Source of the DNA: Streptomyces coeruleorubidus
GTDB taxonomy: Bacteria > Actinomycetota > Actinomycetes > Streptomycetales > Streptomycetaceae
Assembly (NCBI RefSeq): GCF_028885415.1
Contig: NZ_CP118527.1
Span: 1,364,001-1,428,000 of the forward strand
Direction: 5' to 3'
DNA: 64,000 bases
Part shown: one piece after another, positions 1 to 8,551 of the stretch
Layout: every line of letters begins with the position of its first letter
How positions within the stretch are numbered: the first letter of the stretch is position 1
Program-made: the position numbers and the translations under genes
The notes under the pieces: model-generated
Databases searched by the model: none
Seen by the model: the letters and a program-made list of their open reading frames with translations, nothing else
What the model was told of the DNA's origin: nothing

Positions 1-620
1 TTCTGGCGCTGGGTGGTGATCTTCCGGCGTTCGTTGCCGACACGGCGGCTGATCCACACGAACACCGGCAGCAACAGCAGCGAGACGACGGTCAGGCGCC
101 AGTCGAGGACGACCATCGCGACGATCGTGGCGACCACGCTGGTGAGGTTGGAGACCAGGGAGGTCGCGGTGGAGGTGACGGTGGCCTGCATGCCGCCGAT
201 GTCGTTGGCGATGCGGGACTGCACCTCGCCCGTGCGCGTGCGCGTGAAGAACGCCAGCGACATGCGCTGGAGCCGGCCGTAGACGGCGGTGCGCAGGTCG
301 TGCATGACGCGCTGGCCGACCGTCGTGGAGATCAGCGTCTGGAGGACCCCGAAGACGCTGGTGAGGACGGCGCTGAGGATCATGCCGAGGGCGAGCAGGC
401 TCAGCAGGCCCGTACGCCCCTGCGGGATCGCGACGTCGAGGATCTCCTTCAGCAGGAAGGGTGTGGCGACCGAGACCAGCGACGCGGCGCCGACCAGCAG
501 GCCGACGACCGCGAGGCGGCCCCGGTAGGGGCGGAAGAGCCTGAGGATGCGGCGGACCTGCCGGGGCTCTTCCTTCGAGTCGGCGGGTGCGGTCCAGGGG
601 GCTTCGTGGTCGGGGTGCAT
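1..620 (-). CDS. ABC transporter permease/ATP-binding protein, N-terminal part (cut by window edge)
   Basis: Only the first ~206 residues lie in the window; the gene continues off the left edge. The visible part is an ABC exporter transmembrane domain: a charged N-terminus, then hydrophobic segments around residues 35-58, 70-95, 150-172 and 180-195, and the family stretch FFTRTRTGEVQSRIANDI (about residues 122-139) that precedes the first intracellular loop. The ATPase half would be outside the window, so Walker motifs cannot be checked. The ATG at 618-620 follows a GGAGCC-like site. It is divergent from a MarR regulator at 726 across a short AT-rich gap with inverted repeats, the usual layout for a MarR-controlled exporter. 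Substrate unknown; multidrug export is a guess. Confidence 0.85.
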   Translation of the reverse strand, partial: MHPDHEAPWTAPADSKEEPRQVRRILRLFRPYRGRLAVVGLLVGAASLVSVATPFLLKEILDVAIPQGRTGLLSLLALGMILSAVLTSVFGVLQTLISTTVGQRVMHDLRTAVYGRLQRMSLAFFTRTRTGEVQSRIANDIGGMQATVTSTATSLVSNLTSVVATIVAMVVLDWRLTVVSLLLLPVFVWISRRVGNERRKITTQRQ

Positions 621-677
621 GGGCTCCTTCGAAAGAGCGATACGGCCGGGGCGAGGACGGCGGATCGGATCGTAGCT

Positions 678-700
678 CATTGTTACCTATACTCACAATG
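678..700. promoter_or_regulatory. Inverted repeat, candidate MarR operator
   Basis: CATTGT and ACAATG form perfect 6-bp arms around an 11-bp spacer in the unusually AT-rich gap between the divergent exporter and marR genes. Position and symmetry fit a MarR-type site controlling both directions. Function is inferred. Confidence 0.55.
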
Positions 701-717
701 AACATCATCCTGATATT
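701..717. promoter_or_regulatory. Second inverted repeat upstream of the MarR gene
   Basis: AACATCA-TCC-TGATATT is an imperfect inverted repeat (6 of 7 positions pair) directly adjoining the first one and ending 8 bases before the MarR start codon. It could be a second operator half that lets the regulator block its own transcription. Confidence 0.4.
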
Positions 718-725
718 GTTCCCGC

Positions 726-1175
726 ATGACCTCCCCCGACTCCGACGGCCTGCTCGCCGAGCAGTTGCTGCGGCTCACCCGCCGGGTGCACCGCATCCAG
801 AAGCGCCATCTGGAGCATCGCGACCTCGGCATCACACCGGCCCAGTCCCGGCTGCTGCGCACCCTCGCGCACTGGGGTTCGCCGCCACGCATGGCCGACC
901 TGGCCGAGCGCCTGGAGGTGGTGCCGCGGGCCGTGACGACACTGGTCGACGGGCTGGAGGCGAGCGGCAAGGTGCGGCGGGTCCCGGACCCGGCGAACCG
1001 GCGGGTGATCCGCATCGAGCTCACGGACGACGGCCGGGGCGCGTTGCGCGAGCTGCGGGCGGCGCGCAGGTCGGCCGCGGAGGAGATCCTCGCGCCGCTG
1101 ACGGAGGAACAGCGCGAGGCGCTCGGGGGGTTGCTGAACACGCTGATCGACGGAGCACCGGTGCCGCGGTGCTGA
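726..1175 (+). CDS. MarR family transcriptional regulator
   Basis: 149 residues, the usual length for MarR proteins. The winged helix-turn-helix spans about residues 38-105: the helix ITPAQSRLLRTLAHWG, then PPRMADLAERLEVVPRAVTTLVDGLEASG (helix-turn-helix) and the wing around DPANRRVIRIELTDDG. Helices on either side would form the dimer interface. It is divergent from the ABC exporter at 1-620 and probably represses it through the inverted repeats at 678-717. The ligand is not predictable. The gene ends before a strong hairpin at 1209-1258. No clear ribosome site precedes the ATG, so the message may be leaderless or nearly so. Confidence 0.9.
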   Translation: MTSPDSDGLLAEQLLRLTRRVHRIQKRHLEHRDLGITPAQSRLLRTLAHWGSPPRMADLAERLEVVPRAVTTLVDGLEASGKVRRVPDPANRRVIRIELTDDGRGALRELRAARRSAAEEILAPLTEEQREALGGLLNTLIDGAPVPRC

Positions 1176-1208
1176 GGGCCTGAAGCGCGTTCACGACCGG
1201 GCGCGCGA

Positions 1209-1258
1209 AACGGGCCGCGGCCGCCGCTCTCCTGCCGGAGCGGTGGCCGCGGCCCGTT
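1209..1258. terminator. Strong bidirectional hairpin between convergent genes
   Basis: Nearly perfect inverted repeat of about 21 bp per arm (outer arms AACGGGCCGCGGCC and GGCCGCGGCCCGTT, one mismatched pair inside, 8-bp loop). It sits between the 3' ends of the MarR gene (+) and dctA (-), as expected for a shared terminator without a long U tract in Streptomyces. Confidence 0.8.
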
Positions 1259-1277
1259 CGGTGCCGGTCGGTTCGGG

Positions 1278-2696
1278 TCAACCGACCTCGGGGGCGGGTT
1301 CCTTGGGCTTCTGGGTGGGGATGCCCGGCGCCGGGTCCGCCGCCGCGGGGGCCTCGGCCTCACCCGAGCCGCCACCGCCGTCCCGCTCGTCATCCGGTGG
1401 GGCCGCCTCCTCCCCGTCGAGCGTCTTCTTGGCCCGCTCGATGTCCAGCGCACCCTCCCAGCGGGACACCGCGAACACGGCGACGCAGTTGCCCAGCAGG
1501 TTCGTGACGACGCGCATCGAGTCCATGATGCGGTCCACGCCGAGCAGCAGGGCGACGGCTCCGGCCGGGATGGCGCCCAGGGACGAGGCGGTCGCGGCGA
1601 GGGCGAGGAACGCCGAACCGGGGATGCCCGCCATGCCCTTGCTGGTCAGCATCAGCACCAGGACCACGGTGATCTGCTGGCTCAGGCTCAGATCCACGCC
1701 CACGGCCTGGGCGATGAACAGCGTGCCGATGGACAGGTAGAGCGAGGCGCCGTCGAGGTTGAAGGAGTAGCCCGTGGGCAGCACCAGGCCCACGGCGTCG
1801 TCGCGGGCACCGGCCCGGCGCAGCTTCTGCATCACGCGCGGCATGACCGACTCGGTGGAGGCGGTGCCGAGCGCGAGCAGCATCTCCTCGCGGATGTAGC
1901 GCAGGAACTTCCAGAGGCTGAGCCCGGTCACCATCCGCAGGGCGACGGCGAGCAGCGCGATGAACAGCGCGGCAGCCACGTAGCAGAGCACGATGAGCTT
2001 GGCGTACGTCTTCATCACGCCCAGCCCGTAGTTGCCGACCAGGTGGGCCATCGCGCCGAACACCGCGAGCGGGGCCAGCCGCATGATGAACCCGACGACC
2101 GTGAAGATCACTTCCTGGGCCTGGTCGATGGCGGGCAGGATCTTCGGCACCTTGGTGTGCCCGAGGTGCAGCAGGGCGGCGCCCACCAGGCAGGCCAGGA
2201 TGAGGACTTGGAGCAGTTCGTTCTCGGCGAAGGCGCCGACGAAGCTCTCGGGCAGCGCGTTGAGGACGAACTCGGTCGTCGAGGGCAGCTGACCACCGCC
2301 CGTCGTCTGGTTCACCGCGGCGGCGTCCAGCGAGGAAGGGTCGACGTTCATGCCCTTGCCGGGCCCGACGACGTTGGCGGCGACGAGGCCGATGACCAGG
2401 GCGGCCGTGGAGGCGACCTCGAACCAGATGAGGGCCTTGACCCCGATCCGGCCGAACGCCTTCAGGTCGCCGGCCTTGGCGATGCCGACGACGACCACGC
2501 AGAACACCAGAGGCGAGATCACCGTCTTGATGAGCCGGGTGAAACCGTCGCCGAGCGGCTGGAAAGCTGTGGCCGTATCCGGCCACAGCTTTCCGACGAC
2601 GATTCCGAGGACCAGCGCGCAGAGGACCTGCGCGAACAGTGAGGTACGCAGGGTGCGTGCGACGCGCCGCGGTAGGGACGGTACGGACGGTGGCAC
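1278..2696 (-). CDS. dctA: Dicarboxylate/amino acid:cation symporter, DctA family
   Basis: 472 residues, about eight hydrophobic segments. This is the DAACS (SLC1-like) fold for proton- or sodium-coupled uptake of C4-dicarboxylates in the plasma membrane. Signature stretches are TASTESVMPRVM (the first re-entrant loop), GYSFNLDGASLY (the NLDG substrate/cation motif) and MLTSKGMAGIPGSAF (the second re-entrant loop). The C-terminal ~40 residues are acidic, Gly/Pro-rich and probably disordered, longer than in E. coli DctA. The GTG start at 2696 is chosen because AGGAGG lies just upstream. An 18-bp palindrome at 2750-2767 sits in its promoter region. Succinate, fumarate and malate are likely substrates; glutamate or aspartate cannot be excluded. 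Confidence 0.9.
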   Translation of the reverse strand: MPPSVPSLPRRVARTLRTSLFAQVLCALVLGIVVGKLWPDTATAFQPLGDGFTRLIKTVISPLVFCVVVVGIAKAGDLKAFGRIGVKALIWFEVASTAALVIGLVAANVVGPGKGMNVDPSSLDAAAVNQTTGGGQLPSTTEFVLNALPESFVGAFAENELLQVLILACLVGAALLHLGHTKVPKILPAIDQAQEVIFTVVGFIMRLAPLAVFGAMAHLVGNYGLGVMKTYAKLIVLCYVAAALFIALLAVALRMVTGLSLWKFLRYIREEMLLALGTASTESVMPRVMQKLRRAGARDDAVGLVLPTGYSFNLDGASLYLSIGTLFIAQAVGVDLSLSQQITVVLVLMLTSKGMAGIPGSAFLALAATASSLGAIPAGAVALLLGVDRIMDSMRVVTNLLGNCVAVFAVSRWEGALDIERAKKTLDGEEAAPPDDERDGGGGSGEAEAPAAADPAPGIPTQKPKEPAPEVG

Positions 2697-2749
2697 GGGG
2701 GCCTCCTAGGGGGACGGGGCACACAGAGGCCGGAGGGGACTTCTGCGAT

Positions 2750-2767
2750 ACGGAAAGCGGTTTCCGT
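2750..2767. promoter_or_regulatory. Perfect palindrome upstream of dctA
   Basis: ACGGAAA-GCGG-TTTCCGT has perfect 7-bp arms and lies about 54-71 bases upstream of the dctA start. It resembles an operator rather than a terminator, having no T run and a short stem. The binding protein is unknown; carbon-source control would be plausible. Confidence 0.45.
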
Positions 2768-2873
2768 AGCCGTACACTCTGGAGGCTGTCTTGATCGCGC
2801 ACAAGACCGCAACGTTTCGGCCATGTAAAAGCGTCCTAAGTGAGGGGCATGTCACACAGGCCACACCGGCCCC

Positions 2874-4481
2874 TCAGCAACGACGGCGGTCCTCCGTGAG
2901 CACCCCCTGCATCGTGGTCAGCGTGCGGTCGTAGCAGCCGTGCGAGCCGTGGAGCCGGTAGCGCTCGCTCGTCGTGCCGACCGCGTGCCGCTGGTCGCGG
3001 GGCACGTTCGCCGTGTAGGTGGCGTCGCCCGTGTAGGAGTCGTCGAGCCGTGACCACGCCGTACGGCGGCCGCCGCGCGTCTCGACGGCCGTGGCGCGGT
3101 CGCCGAGGGTCAGCACGGTGCGCAGCCGGTCGCCCGCGCCGAGGGTGGTCGTGCCGTCCATCGTGTAGGTCCGGTGCGTACGCGTCGTGCGGGCCGGTCC
3201 GCGTGCGTCGACGGTCACCGACTCGTCGTCGGTCCAGGTGGCATCGAGGGCGTCGGTCGTCTCGCCGTCCACCCAGCGGTGCTCCGAGGTGTTGGCCAGT
3301 GAGCGGTCGACGGTGGTCGTGACGCGGCCGTGCGAGGTGTCGACGTATCCGGCGACGGTCAGCCGGTGGGCACCCTCGGTGTCGACCCGGTGCTCCGAAC
3401 CGGGCGTATACGAAGAGGAGTTGGCGAGGTCCCCCGTCTTGTGCACGGTGAGCTTCCCGGGAACGTGGGCGCGCTGCTCGTCCTGCCAGACGAGGACGTT
3501 CACGGGGGTGCTCCAGCCGGTCTGGCCCTCGGGCACGCCGACGACCGAGACCTCGACGCGGTGCGGGCGGCCGTCGTTGAGGAGCCCGGCGAAGGGGGTG
3601 AGGTCGTAGGTGATCGGCTTGACGTCGAAGGCCCGCGGGCCCGGGATCACGTACCAGAGGAACGGGTTGGACCAGCCGCCGGTCCACACGGTCGGAAACG
3701 GCGCGGCGATGCCCGTGAGCCGGCCGTCCACGCGGATCTGCACCTCGCGGTAGGGGCCTCGGCCCGCCTTGCAGGAGTACGGCGCCGGGTCGGGCACCGT
3801 CAGGTACCAGTACTCCTCGCAGCCGCCGCCGGAACCGGTGGCGTACACCTCGGCGACGACGCGTTCGCTGTTGCGCGGGGTCGTGAGGGTGGTCGCGCCG
3901 TCGGTCCACTGGTCGAGGGTGAGGACCCGGTCGGGGCTCCTGCCGTCGGGGCGGCCCTGGTGGAACGTCAACGTGACCTTGACGTCGAGGACACCCGTGT
4001 AGGTTTCGTCGACGACGTTCCCGATGAGCATCTCGACGTCCTGACGGCCGCGGAAGGTGTCGCTGTAGCGGGTGACGTCCTTCTCCACCGACCACTCGAT
4101 GCCGTCGGGCGAGGGCTGCGGTGTCGACGTACGGAAGATCTCGACCCCGCCGACGCGCAGATAGCCGAGCCGGTCGTACTGGCGCCCCTTGACCTTGCCG
4201 TCGAGCCTCAGCACCACCTTGCTCCAGCGGTCGCCGCAGTCGCCGGGCGGGGTGTACGTGCCCCGGTACGGGGTGAAGTCGCGGAACTGCGCCTGGGCGA
4301 CGGTGACTTGGCAGGACCTGCCGCCGGGCTTCGTGACGGGCGGGGCGGCCGTGACCGGGTCGTGCCAGTCGGTGCCGAACTCGGCGGGGACGTCGGCCGC
4401 ACGGGCGGGGCCGGTTCCGAGGAGGGTGCTCGCCAGGAGGGTCGCTCCGGCAAGCATGGACATGACGATCCGTCTCTTCAT
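2874..4481 (-). CDS. Secreted peptide-N-glycosidase A-like amidase (PNGase A family)
   Basis: 535 residues with a Sec signal peptide: MKRRIVMSMLAG, a hydrophobic core and a cleavage site near ARAADV (about residue 27-29). The mature N-terminal half carries features of the PNGase A family: YDRLGYLRVGGVEIFRTSTPQ, EWSVEKDVTRYS and GNVVDETYTGVLDVKVTLTF. The family removes N-glycans by hydrolysing the Asn-GlcNAc amide, so this is probably an exported deglycosylating enzyme acting on plant or fungal glycoproteins. The C-terminal third is Thr-rich, likely beta-sandwich, and includes WTGGWSNPFLWYVIPGP. The ATG at 4481 is chosen because the signal peptide starts there; the same frame stays open far upstream but is antisense to the ABC gene. 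Divergent from that gene. Confidence 0.8.
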   Translation of the reverse strand: MKRRIVMSMLAGATLLASTLLGTGPARAADVPAEFGTDWHDPVTAAPPVTKPGGRSCQVTVAQAQFRDFTPYRGTYTPPGDCGDRWSKVVLRLDGKVKGRQYDRLGYLRVGGVEIFRTSTPQPSPDGIEWSVEKDVTRYSDTFRGRQDVEMLIGNVVDETYTGVLDVKVTLTFHQGRPDGRSPDRVLTLDQWTDGATTLTTPRNSERVVAEVYATGSGGGCEEYWYLTVPDPAPYSCKAGRGPYREVQIRVDGRLTGIAAPFPTVWTGGWSNPFLWYVIPGPRAFDVKPITYDLTPFAGLLNDGRPHRVEVSVVGVPEGQTGWSTPVNVLVWQDEQRAHVPGKLTVHKTGDLANSSSYTPGSEHRVDTEGAHRLTVAGYVDTSHGRVTTTVDRSLANTSEHRWVDGETTDALDATWTDDESVTVDARGPARTTRTHRTYTMDGTTTLGAGDRLRTVLTLGDRATAVETRGGRRTAWSRLDDSYTGDATYTANVPRDQRHAVGTTSERYRLHGSHGCYDRTLTTMQGVLTEDRRRC

Positions 4482-4682
4482 GGGCGGTGTTCTACGGGGA
4501 GTCCGCCGCCTCCGCAATGAGCACCCGCCCGCCGGGGCAGCCCGGTTCCCACCCCTGTCGGCCGGTTCCGTTCGGCGGGTCGAAAACCGGTTGCCCCCGA
4601 CCACGTGGCGACGCGAACCTGTCACGGTTTGTTGCCGTCGGCCGCCCCCCCCCCACCCCCTGACACGAGCCACTGGGACGTC

Positions 4683-6551
4683 ATGCAGATTCAAGACCTT
4701 CCGTACCCCGACCCGGGCGTGCCGGACGCGCGTTCGGGTCCCCGATTCCTGTGGTGGCTCTTCCGGAATCAGCTGGACGGGCAGCTCAAGTCGCTGGCCT
4801 GGGGGCTGCTGCACTTCGCCTCCGTCGCCGCGCTGCCGTTCTGCGTCGGTGTCGCCGTACAGGCCGTCGTCGACCGCTCCGGCGGCCAACTCGCCCTGGC
4901 GGGCGGCCTGCTGGCGCTGGCCTGCGTCGGCAACGCGGTCGGTGACACCTTCCTGCACCGCACCGCCGTCACCAACTGGATCACGGCGGCCGCCCGCGTC
5001 CAGCAGCTGCTCGCCCGCAAGGCCGCCCAGTTGGGCTCGGCGCTGACCCGGCGCGTCGCGGCCGGTGAGGTCGTGGCGGTGTCCACGGGTGACGTCGAGA
5101 AGATCGGCTGGTTCGTGGAGGCCTGGTCGCGGTTCACCGCGGCTCTGGTCACCATCGTGCTGGTCTGCGCCGCTCTGCTCGTCTACCAGCCCGCGCTCGG
5201 CGTGGTCGTCGCCGTGGGGCTGCCCGTGCTGGCCCTTGCCGTGCTGCCCCTGCTGCCCCGCGCCACCCGCCGTGCCGACGTGCAGCGCGAGAAGGCCGGA
5301 CGCGCCACCGAACTCGCCTCGGACACCGTCGCCGGTCTGCGCGTGCTGCGCGGCATCGGCGGTGAGGAACTGTTCCTCGACCGCTACCGCCACGCCTCCC
5401 AGGAGGTCCGGCACGCGGCGGTGCGCAGCGCCCGGATGTGGTCCCTGATCTCCGCGATCCAGGTCCTGCTGCCGGGACTGCTGCTGATCGCCGTCGTCTG
5501 GTACGGCGTGCACCTGGCGCGCCAGGGCCGGATCACCGTCGGCGAACTGGTCACCGTCTACAGCTCGGTGATGGTCCTCACCTATCCGCTGCGGCACTTC
5601 GAGGAGATCGCCATGGCGTACTCCTTCTCCCGGCCGTCCGCCAAACGGGCCGCGGGCGTGCTGGCGCTGGAGCGGGCCACGGACACCGCCGGGTCGCGCG
5701 AGGCCGACCTCCCCTCCGGAGACCTGTACGACCCGGACACCAGGCTGCTCGCGAGCGCCGGCCTGCTCACCGCGGTGGTGTGCGGCGACCCGGACGCGGC
5801 GGGCCGGCTGGCGGAACGGCTGGGCGGACACCCGGCGCAGGAGGGCACCTCGGTGCTGCTGGGCGGCGTGCCGCTCGACGAACTCCCGCTGGACTGTGCC
5901 CGTACGGCCGTCCTCGTCCAGGACAAGGACCCGGTGCTGCTGTCCGGCTCGCTGCGCGAACTGCTCGACGTACCCGCGTCGGGCGCCGTCGAACCGCGGG
6001 CGGCGCTGGCCGCCGCGCAGTGCGACGACGTGCTGGCGGCGCTGGTGCAGGGCTCGGTGGACGCCGCCGACCCCATGGACGCCCGGATCACCGAACGCGG
6101 CCGGTCCCTGTCCGGCGGCCAGCGCCAGCGGCTCGCGCTCGCCCGGTCGCTGATCACGGACCCGGAGGTGCTCGTCCTGGACGAGCCGACCTCGGCCGTC
6201 GACTCGCACACCGAGGCACGGATCGCGCAGGGCGTGCGGGAGCTGCGCGCGGGGCGCACGTCCGTGGTGTTCACCTCCTCGCCGCTGCTGCTGGACCGCG
6301 CCGACCGGGTCGTGTTCCTGCACGACGGCGAGGTCGCGGCGACCGGCACCCACCGCGAGCTGGTGCACACCGAGCCCCGCTACCGGGCGGTCGTCACCCG
6401 GGAGACCGACGAGGAGACCGCCCTGCCCGAGCAGTCCGGCGGGGTCGTTCTCGACGACGTACTGCGAGAAGAAGGCGCGCTGCGAGAACACGACGTGCTG
6501 CGAGAAGACCACGTACTGCACGAACTGGAAGAGATCGAGGAGAAGGCATGA
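4683..6551 (+). CDS. ABC exporter subunit 1: permease plus degenerate ATPase (no Walker A lysine)
   Basis: 622 residues from ATG 4683; a longer frame back to 4605 would add a Pro-rich leader with no homology appearance. Residues ~20-320 are a six-helix exporter membrane domain. In the ATPase half the P-loop position reads VVCGDPDAAGRLAERL (about 365-380), without GxxGxGK(S/T), and the H-loop reads FTSSP with no histidine. The signature SGGQRQRLALARSL (~477-490) and Walker B VLVLDEPTS (~496-504) are intact. The C-terminus carries an acidic, heptad-like tail repeating (V/A)LRE(E/D/H). It overlaps the next gene by ATGA, so the two should form a heterodimer with one working ATP site. Substrate unknown. 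An unusual C10-A-C5 tract lies upstream at 4645-4660. Confidence 0.9.
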   Translation: MQIQDLPYPDPGVPDARSGPRFLWWLFRNQLDGQLKSLAWGLLHFASVAALPFCVGVAVQAVVDRSGGQLALAGGLLALACVGNAVGDTFLHRTAVTNWITAAARVQQLLARKAAQLGSALTRRVAAGEVVAVSTGDVEKIGWFVEAWSRFTAALVTIVLVCAALLVYQPALGVVVAVGLPVLALAVLPLLPRATRRADVQREKAGRATELASDTVAGLRVLRGIGGEELFLDRYRHASQEVRHAAVRSARMWSLISAIQVLLPGLLLIAVVWYGVHLARQGRITVGELVTVYSSVMVLTYPLRHFEEIAMAYSFSRPSAKRAAGVLALERATDTAGSREADLPSGDLYDPDTRLLASAGLLTAVVCGDPDAAGRLAERLGGHPAQEGTSVLLGGVPLDELPLDCARTAVLVQDKDPVLLSGSLRELLDVPASGAVEPRAALAAAQCDDVLAALVQGSVDAADPMDARITERGRSLSGGQRQRLALARSLITDPEVLVLDEPTSAVDSHTEARIAQGVRELRAGRTSVVFTSSPLLLDRADRVVFLHDGEVAATGTHRELVHTEPRYRAVVTRETDEETALPEQSGGVVLDDVLREEGALREHDVLREDHVLHELEEIEEKA

Positions 6552-8329
6552 TCGGCGTGGCGCCACCGGCGTACGACCCGGCGACCCCGACCACGGCGAA
6601 CACCCTGCCGGTCGGTGCCCCCGCGACCGTCCGCGCCTATGTGGCCGAACTGCTGCGCCGGCACCGCCGGGCGTTCCTGCTGCTCGTCGCCGTCAACACG
6701 GTCGCCGTCGTCGCCTCGATGGCCGGTCCGTGGCTGCTGGGCTCAGTCGTGGAGCGGGTGTCCGACGGGGCCCGGGACCTGCGGCTGGAACTCACCGCGG
6801 GGCTGTTCGTGACGGCGCTGGCCGTCCAGGCGCTGTTCGTCCGCCAGGTGCGGCTGCGCGGCGCGATGCTCGGCGAGCGGATGCTGGCCGACCTGCGCGA
6901 GGACTTCCTCGTACGGTCGGTCGGGCTGCCGCCCGGCGTGCTGGAGCGGGCCGGGACCGGCGACCTGCTGTCGCGGATCACCACGGACATCGACCGGCTG
7001 GCCAACGCCATGCGCGAGGCCGTGCCGCAGCTGTCGATCGGCGTGGTGTGGGTGGTGCTGCTGATGGGCGGGCTGGTCGTCACGGCGCCGCCGCTGGCGC
7101 TCGCCGTGCTGCTCGCCCTGCCGCTGCTGATCGTCGGCTGCCGCTGGTACTTCCGGCGGGCGCCGGCCGCCTACCGCTCGGAGGCCGCCGGGTACGCCGC
7201 CGTGGCCGCCGCGCTCGCCGAGACCGTGGACGCCGGGCGCACCATCGAGGCGCACCGCCTCGGCGACCGGCGCGTCGCGCTGTCGGAGCGCCGGATCCGG
7301 GAGTGGACGGCCTGGGAGCGCTACACGATGTGGCTGCGGTCGGTGCTCTTCCCGGTCGTCAACGTCACCCACGTCACCGTGCTCGCCTCGGTCCTCCTGG
7401 TGGGCGGCGTGTTCGCCCTGCACGGCTGGATCGACGTCGGCCAGCTCACGACCGGCGCGCTCATCGCCCAGATGCTCGTCGACCCGGTGGGCATGATCCT
7501 GCGCTGGTACGACGAGCTCCAGGTGGCCCAGGTGTCGCTGGCCCGGCTCGTCGGGGTCCGGGACATCGAGCCGGACGCCGGCGACCCCTTGGTGGTTCCC
7601 GACGGGCGCCGTGTGCACGCCGACCGGGTGCACTTCGGCTACGTGGAGGGCGTGGACGTCCTGCGCGAGGTGTCCCTGGAGGTCTCCCCCGGCACCCGGT
7701 TGGCCCTGGTCGGCCCCTCGGGTGCGGGCAAGTCGACTCTGGGCCGGCTGCTCGCCGGGATCTACGCGCCCCGGGACGGCCGGATCACCCTGGGCAGCGC
7801 CGAGCTGTCCCGGATGCCGGCGGAACGCGTCCGCGCCCACGTCGCCCTCGTCAACCAGGAGCACCACGTCTTCGTGGGCTCCCTGCGCGACAACCTCCGG
7901 CTCGCCCGGACCGGCGCCGGCGACGCCGAGCTGTGGGCGGCGCTGGGCGCGGTCGACGCGGACGGGTGGGCCCGGGCGCTCGACGACGGCCTGGACACCG
8001 AGGTCGGCTCGGGCGGCCTGACGCTCACTCCCGCCCAGGCCCAGCAGATCGCCCTGGCCCGCCTGGTGCTGGCGGACCCGCACACCCTGGTCCTGGACGA
8101 GGCGACGTCCCTGCTCGACCCGCGCGCCGCCCGCCACCTGGAACGATCCCTGGCCAAGGTCCTCGACGGCCGCACCGTCGTCGCCATCGCCCACCGCCTC
8201 CACACCGCCCACGACGCGGACGTCATCGCCGTCGTCGAGAACGGCCGCATCAGCGAACTGGGCAGCCACGACGAACTCGTGGCGGCGGACGGGGCGTATG
8301 CGGCGTTGTGGAGGTCGTGGCACGGGTGA
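6548..8329 (+). CDS. ABC exporter subunit 2: permease plus ATPase with degenerate signature motif
   Basis: 593 residues. The start overlaps the stop of subunit 1 (ATGA), so the two are translationally coupled. The exporter membrane domain covers about residues 35-320. The ATPase half has an intact P-loop GPSGAGKST (389-397), Q-loop region NQEHHVFVG, Walker B LVLDEATSLLD and H-loop AIAHRL. The signature LSGGQ is replaced by LTPAQAQQIALAR (~493-505). This mirrors subunit 1, which keeps LSGGQ but has lost the P-loop lysine and H-loop histidine. The only complete composite site therefore pairs this subunit's P-loop with subunit 1's signature, an arrangement known from asymmetric exporters of the TM287/288 and TAP type. 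Confidence 0.92.
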   Translation: MIGVAPPAYDPATPTTANTLPVGAPATVRAYVAELLRRHRRAFLLLVAVNTVAVVASMAGPWLLGSVVERVSDGARDLRLELTAGLFVTALAVQALFVRQVRLRGAMLGERMLADLREDFLVRSVGLPPGVLERAGTGDLLSRITTDIDRLANAMREAVPQLSIGVVWVVLLMGGLVVTAPPLALAVLLALPLLIVGCRWYFRRAPAAYRSEAAGYAAVAAALAETVDAGRTIEAHRLGDRRVALSERRIREWTAWERYTMWLRSVLFPVVNVTHVTVLASVLLVGGVFALHGWIDVGQLTTGALIAQMLVDPVGMILRWYDELQVAQVSLARLVGVRDIEPDAGDPLVVPDGRRVHADRVHFGYVEGVDVLREVSLEVSPGTRLALVGPSGAGKSTLGRLLAGIYAPRDGRITLGSAELSRMPAERVRAHVALVNQEHHVFVGSLRDNLRLARTGAGDAELWAALGAVDADGWARALDDGLDTEVGSGGLTLTPAQAQQIALARLVLADPHTLVLDEATSLLDPRAARHLERSLAKVLDGRTVVAIAHRLHTAHDADVIAVVENGRISELGSHDELVAADGAYAALWRSWHG

Positions 8330-8445
8330 CAAACCCCCGGGCCCGGTCTCCTGGGCGGTGACCGCCGGAGGCGTTCCGTGGCGTTGCGCGGTTCCGAGGC
8401 GGGGTGGAAGGCTGGAAACAGGCACCGGCTCGGGGGATCGCCCGG

Positions 8446-8463
8446 GAACCGCCGCAGCGGTTC
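8446..8463. promoter_or_regulatory. Perfect inverted repeat in the gap before the DUF5709 gene
   Basis: GAACCGC-CGCA-GCGGTTC has 7-bp arms and a 4-bp loop. It is about 115 bases after the exporter stop and about 90 bases before the DUF5709 start. It may be an operator or part of a read-through attenuator; no U tract follows. Nothing else recognisable is in this 220-bp gap. Confidence 0.35.
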
Positions 8464-8551
8464 GGCGGCGGGCGGCGCCAGTGCTCCGTGTGGCGGCGGC
8501 CCGGCGCGGGCCCCGGTGTGAACGGGCCCGCCCCACCCCCTGGAGGTACCC

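Noticed and set aside
4605..4682. 26-residue N-terminal extension of ABC subunit 1
   Set aside because: It crosses the C10-A-C5 tract and encodes a Pro run without homology-like features; ATG 4683 begins the recognisable protein.
2874..6566. Continuous minus-strand open frame of ~1230 codons
   Set aside because: Only 2874-4481 has a signal peptide and family blocks. The rest is antisense to the ABC subunit 1 gene and its translation is Gln/Arg/Gly-rich with no domains, as expected for a mirror frame in GC-rich DNA.
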